Shown: positions 27,020 to 35,933 of the stretch, piece after piece
Layout: each line of letters opens with the position of its first letter
Numbering within the stretch: position 1 is the stretch's first letter
Origin: Pseudanabaena frigida
GTDB taxonomy: Bacteria; Cyanobacteriota; Cyanobacteriia; Pseudanabaenales; Pseudanabaenaceae
DNA length: 64,000 nucleotides
Assembly: GCA_003242085.1 (NCBI GenBank)
Contig: QBML01000029.1
Coordinates: 1-64,000 of the forward strand
Direction: 5' to 3'
The notes under the pieces: generated by a model
The model's input: only the letters and a program-made list of their open reading frames with translations
Told to the model about the DNA's origin: nothing
The model's database searches: none
Position numbers and translations under genes: made by a program

Positions 27020-29101
27020 TCAGTTTGACAATTGCCAAACTTTAACTTTTCCATCTAGACTTCCACTAACCAAGAATTTTTGATTAGGGCTAAAATCTAC
27101 TGACGAAACTCCTTGCTCGTGTTCGGATAAAACTTGTGGCGATCGCTTGTCTTTAAGATACCAAATTCTAATTGTCTTATCAGCACTGCCACTAGCTAAT
27201 AAGCGATCGTCACTACTAAAAGCAACAGTATGCACTTGATTCGTGTGACCTGTGAGAACTTGCTTTATTTGCCCAGTCGTTGCATCCCACAAACGGACAG
27301 TATTGTCTTCCATCGCACTGGCAATTAGCTTGCCATTATTACTGTAAACAATCGATCGTACAGAACTTCCATTATCCACTAAAGTCTTAACAACTTTTCC
27401 TGTCTCTACATTCCAAAGTCGAATTGCGCCATCTTTGCAGCCACTGACTAAAAATTTGTTATCGGGTGTAAATGAAATATCATATACCCACGACTTTTCT
27501 TGAAAAATACTAATCGCTTTGCCAGTTTCAGCATTCCACAAACGAATCGTGCGATCGGCGCTGGAGCTAGCGATTAATTTGCCATCATGACTGAAAATCG
27601 CTGTATATACCCGTTCTTGATGACCTTCAAGGGTATTCGAGATTGCGCCAGTTTTTACGTCCCATATAATCACTTTGCGATCATCGCTGGCACTGACTAG
27701 ACGCTTGCCATCAGGACTGAAGTAGATATCGTAAACTCGACCTGTATTACCTTTTAAGGTCTGTATTTTTTTGCCTGTTGCCAAATTCCATAATTCAATA
27801 TTGCGCTCAGAGTTTCCCCCAGCAACAGTTTTACCATCAGGACTAATGGCAACACTATAAATTGCATCGGTATTTGAGAAATCTTTTACTAATAGTGGCT
27901 TTGAATTTGCTATGCCACTGGAGTTGCTAGGATCTTCTGTGGATGAGTTTTGTGAAGATGTTTGAGGAATATTAGGATTTGTTGATGGAGGTTCACCAGA
28001 ACCATTTGTACGTGAAGTCTTGGAGGGGACTGCAAATAGAAGAATAACAGTAGTAATCGCGATCGCGCCAAAAGTAACAACACCTAGTCCCCAGTGCCAA
28101 GGTTGAATATATTGCCAAATGGTTGATTTGCTTGTGTTCTGTTTCTGGTCATCTCGGAGATCGAGTACTTGTCGATCGTGCAAATAATCGCTAGGTTGAT
28201 TACCGTTCGCACTAAGCCTTACAGTTGGCAAACTTTGATTCAAATTAGAGATAGGATAGCGATTGCGGAATTCCTTAATCTCTTCATAAGCGGCATTGGC
28301 ATTTGGATAACGTTGCCTAAAATCAAATCGCACCATCCGTGAAAGAATATCCGCGAATTCGGGATAGACTTTGGGTGCATATTGCCGCCATACGATTTCG
28401 AGATCGCTATCCTTATCCAAATGATTGGGGGTAATGCCTGTCAAAGCTTGGATGCCAATTATACCGATCGCATATATATCACTAGCGAACTTTGGTTCCC
28501 CATGAGCTTGCTCACTAGGCATATAACCAGGCGTACCAATGCCTACCGTATATCCTGCCTTTTCGGAGTCTTGACCGTTCAACACCATAGTTGGCGTAGC
28601 GATTTGTTTCACAACTCCAAAATCAATTAAAAAAAGCTGTCCATCGCGCCGTCGAATAATATTTTCGGGTTTAATATCTCGATGAATCACATTATGCTGA
28701 TGCACGAAGCTGAGTACTGTTAAAAGATTTTGCAACAAGTCCACAACTGTAAACTGTTCCCAAATCTTGCCCCGTAAAAGCTCATGGCTAAGGTCTTTCC
28801 CATCAATGTATTCTTGAACTAGATAGAATTCCGATAATTCTTCAAAGTGAGCAAAGAGTTGTGGAATTTGGGGATGTGCTCCCAGTCGATACAGAACTTG
28901 CGCTTCAGTCTCAAAAAGCCGTCGCGATAGCTGTAAAACACTTGATTCTTGAATACGCGGACATAACCTTTTAATTACTCGTAACGGGCGATCGGGCAAG
29001 TGCAAGTCTTTTGAGAGATAGGTCTCACCAAATCCACCACCACCCAAACGCTCGATAACTTCGTAATGCCCACCTACTAATTGACCTTCTGTAAGACTCA
29101 T
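27020..29101 (-). CDS. Ser/Thr protein kinase with C-terminal WD40 propeller
   Basis: 693 aa. The Hanks-type kinase domain (about 12-280) is intact: Gly-rich loop LGGGGFGETYL, catalytic HRDIKPEN (His140-Asp142), DFG at 160-162. A single membrane helix follows near residues 336-360. Then comes a Ser/Thr/Asn/Pro-rich linker and seven WD40 repeats (about 405-693), each ending like RLWNAETGK. The kinase is therefore cytoplasmic and the propeller probably outside, or the reverse. Cyanobacteria have many such proteins, with unknown substrates. Confidence 0.92.
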   Translation of the reverse strand: MSLTEGQLVGGHYEVIERLGGGGFGETYLSKDLHLPDRPLRVIKRLCPRIQESSVLQLSRRLFETEAQVLYRLGAHPQIPQLFAHFEELSEFYLVQEYIDGKDLSHELLRGKIWEQFTVVDLLQNLLTVLSFVHQHNVIHRDIKPENIIRRRDGQLFLIDFGVVKQIATPTMVLNGQDSEKAGYTVGIGTPGYMPSEQAHGEPKFASDIYAIGIIGIQALTGITPNHLDKDSDLEIVWRQYAPKVYPEFADILSRMVRFDFRQRYPNANAAYEEIKEFRNRYPISNLNQSLPTVRLSANGNQPSDYLHDRQVLDLRDDQKQNTSKSTIWQYIQPWHWGLGVVTFGAIAITTVILLFAVPSKTSRTNGSGEPPSTNPNIPQTSSQNSSTEDPSNSSGIANSKPLLVKDFSNTDAIYSVAISPDGKTVAGGNSERNIELWNLATGKKIQTLKGNTGRVYDIYFSPDGKRLVSASDDRKVIIWDVKTGAISNTLEGHQERVYTAIFSHDGKLIASSSADRTIRLWNAETGKAISIFQEKSWVYDISFTPDNKFLVSGCKDGAIRLWNVETGKVVKTLVDNGSSVRSIVYSNNGKLIASAMEDNTVRLWDATTGQIKQVLTGHTNQVHTVAFSSDDRLLASGSADKTIRIWYLKDKRSPQVLSEHEQGVSSVDFSPNQKFLVSGSLDGKVKVWQLSN

Positions 29102-29194
29102 AAGTTAAGTTGTTTTTTGGATGTCTCAGACTCGCTCATAATCTTCACATATCGTGTTCCCCGTTTAGTGAAGTATAGCTATAGTCAAGTAAGT

Positions 29195-29268
29195 TAAGAC
29201 ATAAAACCCAGAAGTGAGTTGCGGCGCTTCGCGCCGCAACTCACTTCTGGGTTTTGCTTTTGTCCTAA
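29195..29268. repeat. AAAACCC-family palindrome
   Basis: Stem from AAAACCCAGAAGTGAGTTGC to GCAACTCACTTCTGGGTTTT with tip GGCGCTTCGCGCC. Left flank GACAT and right flank GCTTTTGTCCTAA are the conserved family ends. The 459-bp gap 29102-29560 contains this element, the next one, and no convincing gene. Confidence 0.8.
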
Positions 29269-29440
29269 CATAACTGGCTACTGCTATACATGGTTCTGTA
29301 CCTCGCTTGCTTGAATAGTGCTATATTGCGGACTTTAAGTTTTGCATGAGCAATATCAAGCGTCGTCCATAATATATCAAAATTTTTAGAAATCTTGCTT
29401 CTTATGGTTTTGATAAGAACGCAAAGCGTTATAGTGATAG

Positions 29441-29531
29441 GTAGCTCGGCATAATTAAAAACAGAGTGTGTGTCGTCCGCGTAGCGGGCGACACACACTT
29501 CTGGGTTTTTAGTTTATTTACGCTGAGCTAC
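29441..29531. repeat. Palindromic element with outer inverted ends
   Basis: Inner hairpin: AGTGTGTGTCGTCCGC (29465-29480) and its complement (29484-29499, one mismatch) around GTA. Outer ends GTAGCTC (29441) and GAGCTAC (29525-29531) are inverted. The end resembles that of the element at 19164. Confidence 0.7.
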
Positions 29532-29560
29532 TTACTAAAAGCAATTCAGTCTAGGCGGTT

Positions 29561-29989
29561 ATGACCCCATTACCGAAATATCGACCTAAACAATTATCTC
29601 TAGGTCCTTTAGAGTCGGAACTTTTAAATATTATTTGGGATCGCGGGAACCTCAGTGCTACTGATATTCACGATCGCATTTTGACCGATCCCGATCGCGA
29701 ATTAGCCTATGGCTCGGTAATGACTGTACTACGCCGACTGGAACAAAAGGGCTGGATTTATTGTGAAAAGGAGGGGAGGACTCTCTATTGGCAAGCGCGG
29801 ATTTCTCGCGAAGAGGCTCAGGCTTTAACTGCTTATCACCAACTCAATCGCTTCTTAGAAGTAGGTGATGCCGACATTGTGGCAGCTTTTGCCAACGATC
29901 TCGATCGTGCCAGTATGGACAAACTTGAAGCAATTGCTGATCGCCTCAAAAATCTACGTCAATCAAGAGAACAATCACAGGAAGGTTAG
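29561..29989 (+). CDS. BlaI/MecI/CopY-family repressor
   Basis: 142 aa winged-helix protein. The N-terminus LGPLESELLNIIWDRGNLSATDIHDRI and AYGSVMTVLRRLEQKGWIYCEKEGRTLYW are typical of BlaI. The C-terminal helix should give the dimer and the protease-sensitive site. It ends 2 bp before an M56 peptidase gene, so the two form the usual repressor/anti-repressor pair. The regulated target genes are not obvious here; no beta-lactamase is present. Confidence 0.88.
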   Translation: MTPLPKYRPKQLSLGPLESELLNIIWDRGNLSATDIHDRILTDPDRELAYGSVMTVLRRLEQKGWIYCEKEGRTLYWQARISREEAQALTAYHQLNRFLEVGDADIVAAFANDLDRASMDKLEAIADRLKNLRQSREQSQEG

Positions 29990-29991
29990 CC

Positions 29992-30882
29992 ATGTCCTTT
30001 TTCTCTGTACATTCTGGAATGATGTTGGGATCGCTCAGCCTTGCTTGGGGACTACGTTACGGTTGGCAAAATGCAGACAAAAATTGGCAGATGCGCTGGC
30101 ATAAAGCACTGGTATGTTTTGTGTTGTCGCCATTGCTAGTGATCGTGACAGCGATCGCAGTGCTATGCATGGGATCTGAGGGACAGATGATCGGCGTGCA
30201 GGCAGGAAGAGTGAGCTATGCGATCGCCTTGATATTTTTGATTTACAGTATTTTTCGTTGCAGTCAACTGGCTTGGAGTGGTTGGACATCTCTACAAAAA
30301 TTACAAAAGCTCGTCATTAATACCAGTTGTTTTAACGCCGCAGGCGTTAAAACAACTGATTGCCAAGAACCAATGCGATTGCTAAATATACCGATGCTCT
30401 TTGCCGCCCAAATTGGTTTTTGGCGATCGCACCTTTTTGTAAGTCAAAAGTTACTTGATAGTCTGGATACACCCCACCTCGAAGCCGTCTTGTTACACGA
30501 ACGCGCCCATGCCCATTATCACGATACATTTTGGTTTTTCTGGCTGGGCTGTCTGCGTCAAATCATGCCTTGGTTACCAAATACCCAAGCATTATGGGAA
30601 GAATTATTGCTATTGCGCGAACTCCGTGCCGATCGCTGGGCAGCTCAACATTTAGATGGTTTATTACTTGCTGAGTCATTATTAGCTATGGTCAGCAGTA
30701 ACATGACCCCATTAGAAACATTTGCTGCTGCCTTTGGTTCTACGAATACCAGCGATCGCTTAGAGGAGCGTATTAATTTTTTACTTGCTACACCTGAGCC
30801 TCTACCTCATTTTTCGTGGCGATCGCTATTTTGGATTGGCTTTGCTCTACTACCGCTTACCGTACTGCCCTTACATTCATAA
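29992..30882 (+). CDS. M56-family membrane metallopeptidase (BlaR1-like, no sensor domain)
   Basis: 296 aa with about four membrane helices and a zinc-protease motif HERAH near residue 166 (LLHERAHAHYHD). A glutamate in LLLRELRADRWA is a likely third ligand. It lacks the penicillin-binding sensor domain of BlaR1. It should cleave the adjacent BlaI-type repressor. Residues ~111-123 (SCFNAAGVKTTDC) are encoded by a perfect palindrome inserted in frame, in the loop between two helices. Confidence 0.85.
   Translation: MSFFSVHSGMMLGSLSLAWGLRYGWQNADKNWQMRWHKALVCFVLSPLLVIVTAIAVLCMGSEGQMIGVQAGRVSYAIALIFLIYSIFRCSQLAWSGWTSLQKLQKLVINTSCFNAAGVKTTDCQEPMRLLNIPMLFAAQIGFWRSHLFVSQKLLDSLDTPHLEAVLLHERAHAHYHDTFWFFWLGCLRQIMPWLPNTQALWEELLLLRELRADRWAAQHLDGLLLAESLLAMVSSNMTPLETFAAAFGSTNTSDRLEERINFLLATPEPLPHFSWRSLFWIGFALLPLTVLPLHS
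30324..30358. repeat. Palindrome inside the M56 peptidase gene
   Basis: Perfect 16-bp arms CAGTTGTTTTAACGCC and GGCGTTAAAACAACTG with loop GCA. It keeps the reading frame. Confidence 0.85.
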
Positions 30883-30931
30883 AAGCCAGAAGGTCGATGA
30901 GGATAAGCTTTTCATTGACCTTCTGGCTTTT
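30881..30931. terminator. Terminator of the blaI-M56 operon
   Basis: AAAAGCCAGAAGGTC (30881-30895) pairs with GACCTTCTGGCTTTT (30917-30931) and ends in a T run. It overlaps the M56 stop codon. Confidence 0.7.
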
Positions 30932-31039
30932 ATATTATGCTTATAGCGTCATTTTCAATTACCTTAAACTGACGTTAAAGTAAGTAATAGAGAAATCCCG
31001 ATCGCCACCGCAATTTAGTCATGGTCAAAGCGAGCAACT

Positions 31040-32128
31040 ATGAGTCAACTGCCAAAGGAGCAAAAACTCCAGCTTATCCGCATTGATCGAGGCATTAGTC
31101 AGTTTAACCATGACTACTACGCTGCGCTGGGACTACCGATTGTTACCAGTCCCGTTTACATCCGCCATGTTTATCTAAGTATTGCGCGAATATTACATCC
31201 TGATGTTTTTGGGTTTTCTAACGAAGAGAAGCAAATAGCAACCCATTATTTGGCAAAACTGGTTAATCCTGCCTATAACGTATTAATGAAAGAGCAGGAG
31301 CGACAGGCATATCAAGGAATCTTTAAATTACTTGCCAAGCGCTTGATGCAAAAATCACGCAATCTTCCGATTCATTCTGCGACAGCTTGTGAGCTAATGT
31401 TTGCCCCTAGTGATGGCTTGTATGAGCGATCGGTGTCGTCGATCGCCAAAAAGCAATATCAGTCTTTAAAGAACATTCTGGAATATACAGCCGAGATAAG
31501 CGAGCTAAATTTGGTTTACATCCTTTACAAAGAGGGCTATCAGTATGGAGCAGATAATGTGCCTCCAGTACTTATGCCGATGGTGCAGTCTAAAAATGCA
31601 TACAGCCCATATTCAAATAGTTATGCAAGTTCGTCGTCTCAATATTATTCTCCCCCTAAAGATCGTCATGATGATGACACCATAATTCAAACCAGTATTG
31701 GAACTAACGATATTAAGGCAATCAGCGATCGCCTACGAATTTGTGAAATCTATCTCAGTAAGAGTGACTGGAAGACAGCACTTAAGGAACTACGTGAGAT
31801 TTTAGTGCTCGATAAAAATAATAGTAAATGTCTTGCCATGCTTGGGGTAGTTTACAAAAATATTAATCAACTAAAGATGGCAAAAATTAGCTTGCATCAA
31901 GCACTGCAAATTAATCCACGAGAGCCATTGGCACTAAAGCACATTAAAGATCTTGATAATCCTAATCCTACACAAACCAGCGCAAACACTAAACAGAATA
32001 GTCAAAGTAACAGCACTTCCAAAACAAATTCAGCAAAGACTACCCAAAAAACACAGCTACCACCTCCTCAAAAACGCGGTTGGCTATCTAATCTTCTGGG
32101 ATGGGCTTCTTCAGATGACCAAAAATAA
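31040..32128 (+). CDS. J-domain protein with C-terminal TPR repeats
   Basis: 362 aa. The N-terminal J-domain has its HPD motif at residues 53-55 (ILHPDVFG), so it should activate a DnaK ATPase. The middle (about 95-215) is not recognised. Two TPR-like repeats lie near residues 232-302 (WKTALKELREILVLDKNNSKCLAMLG, then a second). A Ser/Thr/Asn/Gln-rich tail ends PPPQKRGWLSNLLGWASS. Likely a co-chaperone; client unknown. Confidence 0.75.
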   Translation: MSQLPKEQKLQLIRIDRGISQFNHDYYAALGLPIVTSPVYIRHVYLSIARILHPDVFGFSNEEKQIATHYLAKLVNPAYNVLMKEQERQAYQGIFKLLAKRLMQKSRNLPIHSATACELMFAPSDGLYERSVSSIAKKQYQSLKNILEYTAEISELNLVYILYKEGYQYGADNVPPVLMPMVQSKNAYSPYSNSYASSSSQYYSPPKDRHDDDTIIQTSIGTNDIKAISDRLRICEIYLSKSDWKTALKELREILVLDKNNSKCLAMLGVVYKNINQLKMAKISLHQALQINPREPLALKHIKDLDNPNPTQTSANTKQNSQSNSTSKTNSAKTTQKTQLPPPQKRGWLSNLLGWASSDDQK

Positions 32129-32182
32129 AGGAAGAAGACGCTTATTTTCTGCTCCCTTCATTTATAGAAAGGTAAGTTTTGC

Positions 32183-32246
32183 TTAGGACATAAAACCCAA
32201 ATCAAGAAAGGCGGCGTGAAGCGCCGCCTTTCTTGATTTGGGTTTT
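32183..32246. repeat. AAAACCC-family palindrome with full left end
   Basis: The left end TTAGGACATAAAACCC (32183-32198) is the exact complement of the right end GGGTTTTATGTCCTAA at 828-843. The stem is AAATCAAGAAAGGCGGC with tip GTGAAGC. A second perfect hairpin, CTCGCATTGC...GCAATGCGAG (32248-32271), follows directly. Confidence 0.8.
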
Positions 32247-32326
32247 TCTCGCATTGCTATAGCAATGCGAGAAATGTTTCTGTAAGGATTCACGGTACGA
32301 TAAAAGGTGAAGACTGAGAGAACTGT

Positions 32327-33520
32327 ATGGTGCATCAACTGCCGACTGGCGCAAAAGATTTACTCCCCGTAGACGTGGCTCAAAAGCGTTGGATCGAAAG
32401 CCGCATTCAACAAGTTTTTCAGTCATGGGGCTATCAACGCATTATTACGCCAACCGTGGAACATCTGCGATCGCTGACTGCAGGTGGAGCCGTCGATCCT
32501 GAATCCGTGATCCAACTGCATAGTAACAGCATTGATATCTTAGGCTTACGTCCCGAATTTACCGCCTCGATCGCTCGTGCGTACGCTGCCCGTTTAGGGG
32601 GTGATATAGCAACTTGTCCGCAAAGACTCTATTACAACGCTAATGTTTTTCGGCGCAGAGCCAACAACACATCTGATGAATCATTTCAGGCAGGAGTGGA
32701 ATTACTTGGCGCATCAGGGTTACTGGCTGATGGTGAAATTTTGATGCTTTTAGCCGAAAGCCTCGATTGCTTAGAGTTGCAAAATTGGCAAATTATCCTT
32801 GGCGATGCCAGATTAACAAGCGCATTGATCGCGCTCTTACCAGAGCAATATCGTGACAAAGTACGGCAATGTCTTGCTAGTCTCGATCGCATCTCACTTG
32901 CAGAAATGGATTTACCCACAGATGTCAAAAGCTATGCTCTCCAACTAATCGACCTACGTGGCAAGCCTAAAGATGTGCTGAGCCGTCTTTCTAGCAGTGC
33001 ATGGACATCGGCGTTAACTGGCGAAATTAGCTATCTCAAGTCTTTGATCGATTTATGGGAAACCACTGGTGGCAATAGCGATCGCCTCATTCTCGATCTC
33101 AGCTTTATGCAAACCTTTGACTATTACACGGGCATCGTGTTTGAAGTTGCCTGTAATAATTATGTGGTTGCTCAAGGCGGACGTTACGATCGCTTACTCG
33201 GTGTCTATCATCCTCAAAATGTAAGCTACCCTAGTATCGGCTTTTGCCTTAACCTCGAAGATCTGCAACAAGCCTTACAATCGCGATTACCGCAAACTCT
33301 CGCTACTTCTGCCTGTTTAGTTGTTGCCAAAACTCCAGAAGCTATGCAAGCCGCTTTTGCCTACGCTGCGCAGTTGCGGCAATCAACAGATCTTGAAGCG
33401 ATCGAACTTGAGCTAGAATTTCGTGCTGCCGATCCGATTCGCAATCACGCGCGATCGCGGGGAATTCCGCAGATTGCTTGGGTAAATAGTGACGGTGCGA
33501 TCGACTCAGAAACTCTTTAA
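32327..33520 (+). CDS. hisZ: ATP phosphoribosyltransferase regulatory subunit HisZ
   Basis: 397 aa paralogue of histidyl-tRNA synthetase that lacks aminoacylation. Seen: LPTGAKDLLPVDVAQKRWIESRI at the start, LGLRPEFTASIARAYA (motif 2 region), QGGRYDRLLG (the HisA motif). HisZ pairs with the short form of HisG in the first step of histidine synthesis. hisG is not in the window. Monocistronic. Confidence 0.93.
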   Translation: MVHQLPTGAKDLLPVDVAQKRWIESRIQQVFQSWGYQRIITPTVEHLRSLTAGGAVDPESVIQLHSNSIDILGLRPEFTASIARAYAARLGGDIATCPQRLYYNANVFRRRANNTSDESFQAGVELLGASGLLADGEILMLLAESLDCLELQNWQIILGDARLTSALIALLPEQYRDKVRQCLASLDRISLAEMDLPTDVKSYALQLIDLRGKPKDVLSRLSSSAWTSALTGEISYLKSLIDLWETTGGNSDRLILDLSFMQTFDYYTGIVFEVACNNYVVAQGGRYDRLLGVYHPQNVSYPSIGFCLNLEDLQQALQSRLPQTLATSACLVVAKTPEAMQAAFAYAAQLRQSTDLEAIELELEFRAADPIRNHARSRGIPQIAWVNSDGAIDSETL

Positions 33521-33522
33521 CT

Positions 33523-33565
33523 CAAAAATAGAGAAGCGGCGCTAAGCACCACTTCTCTATTTTGG
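33523..33565. repeat. Hairpin after hisZ
   Basis: CAAAAATAGAGAAG (33523-33536) pairs with CTTCTCTATTTTGG (33552-33565) with one mismatch; tip CGGCGCTAAGCACCA is a decayed copy of the common core. Confidence 0.7.
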
Positions 33566-33592
33566 GTTCGGGTCTCTTAGGGTTCTACAACT

Positions 33593-33656
33593 TAATAAGG
33601 AACCGATTTTTGATAGCGCGGCTTCGCTGCGCCATCAAAAATCGGCTCCTTATTTT
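33593..33656. repeat. AATAAGGAACC-family palindrome, copy 1
   Basis: Left arm AATAAGGAACCGATTTTTGAT and right arm ATCAAAAATCGGCTCCTTATT with tip AGCGCGGCTTCGCTGCGCC. Its ends match those of the element at 51757. Confidence 0.8.
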
Positions 33657-33779
33657 ATGGTGAATCACTTAGCTGGTTTAAAAATCTCTGTTTAATTTGT
33701 TAAATTTGGAGAACTTAAGGTAATCTATTCAGTCAATCATCCATTTTCCTAGAGATTTGATACTGATAGGTACGTCTGA

Positions 33780-34223
33780 ATGAGATTTCCAGAAACTGCA
33801 AAATCGAGTACGAGTTTAGCTTTTAGCCTAGGACTAATTGGGGCAATTGTCGCATCGGGCTGGTACTATGTCGTTTTGCCATTTCAGAAACATCCCCAAA
33901 GACCAGTTTTTTCTAACGATCTAAGAGCTGCTCCTGCTCCAACATCGCCGATCGCTGCGATTAAAGTGCAGCCAATCCCTCAACCAACCGTTAAAGCTAA
34001 ACCCAAAGCGAATGACGCAAAATATCAAGGCAAAGTGAATGCCAGCATTGGTCTAGTATTTCGCGCCGATCCCAACCAATCCGCCAAAAATGTTGGAGGT
34101 GCAGACTTTAATACGAAGGTTGCAGTCATAAAAGAAACGCCCGATCGAGAATGGGTTTATGTCAGAAACGAAAATACCAAAGAAGAAGGCTGGGTAAGAA
34201 TCGGTAACATCACTAAAGAGTAA
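33780..34223 (+). CDS. Membrane-anchored SH3-domain protein
   Basis: 147 aa. One N-terminal membrane helix (about 12-33), a Pro/Ala/Lys-rich linker, and a bacterial SH3 domain (about 82-145) beginning [24 protein letters not shown] and ending EGWVRIGNI. Such domains often bind cell-wall peptides, so a periplasmic wall-associated role is likely. YnfA follows after 11 bp and is probably cotranscribed. Confidence 0.75.
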   Translation: MRFPETAKSSTSLAFSLGLIGAIVASGWYYVVLPFQKHPQRPVFSNDLRAAPAPTSPIAAIKVQPIPQPTVKAKPKANDAKYQGKVNASIGLVFRADPNQSAKNVGGADFNTKVAVIKETPDREWVYVRNENTKEEGWVRIGNITKE

Positions 34224-34234
34224 AAAAAATATTT

Positions 34235-34555
34235 ATGATCCAGTCCCTACTTTTGTTTGTATTGGCAGGATTATGTGAAATTGGTGGTGGTTATCTGTTT
34301 TGGCTGTGGTTAAGAGAAGGCAAAAGCTTTTGGTTGGCGATTTTGGGAGTGATTGTCTTGTCTTTATATGGTGTTCTTCCCACTCTGCAAACTGCAAATT
34401 TTGGTAGGGTATATGCGGCCTACGGTGGCATCTTCATTGTGTTATCGATCGTATGGGGATGGCTGGTCGATCGGGTTGTCCCTGATAAATTTGATTTGAT
34501 TGGTGGTTTGATTGCTTTCTTAGGAGTATTGATCGTCATGTATGCGCCAAGATGA
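34235..34555 (+). CDS. YnfA family (UPF0060) membrane protein
   Basis: 106 aa, four membrane helices, normal length. [26 protein letters not shown] and [23 protein letters not shown] are the family signature. YnfA resembles small multidrug-resistance transporters in fold; transport in this strain is unproven. Confidence 0.9.
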   Translation: MIQSLLLFVLAGLCEIGGGYLFWLWLREGKSFWLAILGVIVLSLYGVLPTLQTANFGRVYAAYGGIFIVLSIVWGWLVDRVVPDKFDLIGGLIAFLGVLIVMYAPR

Positions 34556-34610
34556 TAGCAACCTTAGCTATATAAACAGGCATAAAATATAGTTTAATTG
34601 AGACAAATAT

Positions 34611-34629
34611 GATAATGAAAATCGTTCTA
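34611..34629. promoter_or_regulatory. Fur/Zur-like box before the second CDF gene
   Basis: GATAATGAAAATCGTTCTA matches the 19-bp Fur consensus GATAATGATAATCATTATC at 15 positions (counted by eye). It is 103 bp upstream of the CDF start, in an AT-rich promoter region. Confidence 0.35.
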
Positions 34630-34731
34630 TATATGAATATATGTTGGTATTTTATATTAGTTGAAAGTTAGATTATGATGTTGCAAGATACTCATATACT
34701 AAACTATTAAATTTTTTAAAAATTTACAATA

Positions 34732-35700
34732 ATGCCGCATCAGCACTCGCATAGCCATCATCAACATTCACACAATAGTCATACAAACTCACATCACGGA
34801 CACGATCGCGCACCGTCTAACTATAATCGTGCATTTATTATTGGATTAGCACTAAATGGAGGATTTGTAATTGCTGAATTTATGTTTGGTCTATTGGCGC
34901 ATTCAGTATCGTTGATTGCGGATGCAGGGCATAATCTGAGTGATGTTTTAGGTCTAATCATTTCATGGGTAGCTATTTTGTTATCTCGTCGTCAACCCTC
35001 TAGCCGCTATACCTACGGTTGGCGAAAGTCATCGGTTTTAGCCACTTTCCTAAATGCGATCTTTTTGTTGGTTGTTACGGGGGGCATTATTTGGGAAGCG
35101 ATTCAGAGATTACTGCAACCCGACGGCATGGTTGAAGGCGGAGTGATTATTATCGTTGCGGCGATCGGCATTGCGATCAATACAGGAACTGCCTTGTTGT
35201 TTGCCTCTGGTCGCAAAGGTGATATGAATATCCGCGCTGTTTTTCTGCATATGGCAGCAGATGCATTGGTATCTCTCGGCGTAGTTTTATCTGGGTTTGC
35301 GATTATTTTTACTAAATGGTTTTGGCTCGATCCTGCATTTAGTCTGGTGATTAGTGCATTAATTATTTTCAGTACTTGGGAATTGTTGAAAGATTCCTTT
35401 AACTTAGCGATCGATGGGGTTCCTAACGATATTGACGAGCGAGTAGTTCGTGCTTATCTATCTGAATGTCAAGGTGTGACTCAAATTCACGATTTGCATA
35501 TTTGGAATATGAGTGCGGTGGACACTGCTTTAACGGCTCATTTAGTTATTCCTTCGGGATATTATGATGATAAATTTCTGGTTCAAGTTAGCCAAGATTT
35601 GCAGAATCGCTTTGGTATTCAACATACAACTTTACAAATTGAAAGTGGCGATCCAGATCATCCTTGTGTACTTGTAAATAACTGTCGTAAGGAAGAGTGA
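34732..35700 (+). CDS. Cation diffusion facilitator, second copy
   Basis: 322 aa, strongly similar to the CDF at 11959 across its length. Transport-site pairs: His67/Asp71 (HNLSD) and His173/Asp177 (HMAAD), the Zn/Cd pattern. The N-terminus carries 11 His in the first 24 residues, much more than its paralogue, so it may bind metal there. It stands alone with its own ~175-bp promoter region, unlike the arsenic-operon copy. Confidence 0.9.
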   Translation: MPHQHSHSHHQHSHNSHTNSHHGHDRAPSNYNRAFIIGLALNGGFVIAEFMFGLLAHSVSLIADAGHNLSDVLGLIISWVAILLSRRQPSSRYTYGWRKSSVLATFLNAIFLLVVTGGIIWEAIQRLLQPDGMVEGGVIIIVAAIGIAINTGTALLFASGRKGDMNIRAVFLHMAADALVSLGVVLSGFAIIFTKWFWLDPAFSLVISALIIFSTWELLKDSFNLAIDGVPNDIDERVVRAYLSECQGVTQIHDLHIWNMSAVDTALTAHLVIPSGYYDDKFLVQVSQDLQNRFGIQHTTLQIESGDPDHPCVLVNNCRKEE

Positions 35701-35714
35701 TAGCTGCCTCTACT

Positions 35715-35773
35715 TTCAAGATCCCAATATGAAAGGTGGCGCTTTGCGCCGCCTTTCATATTGGGATCTTGAA
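35715..35773. repeat. Perfect 22-bp hairpin with GGTGGCGCTTTGCGCCGCC tip
   Basis: TTCAAGATCCCAATATGAAA continues to GG and its complement lies at 35752-35773. Follows the CDF gene. Confidence 0.8.
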
Positions 35774-35933
35774 TTGCCCTAATCAAGCGAGTGATCGCTA
35801 TATCAGACATTGGTTAAGGTTTACTAAATTTACAATGCTTCGGCACTGCATAATAGAGTTAGAAATAACAGAGATAATGTCCCAAATATAAGTGCGTTAT
35901 CTCAGTTAAACAGAGAAAGAAATTGAGTTAGCA

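Noticed and set aside
29265-29498. 77-codon minus-strand ORF
   Set aside because: It lies across the inverted-repeat element at 29441 and non-coding spacer. Its composition and lack of a ribosome site do not suggest a gene.
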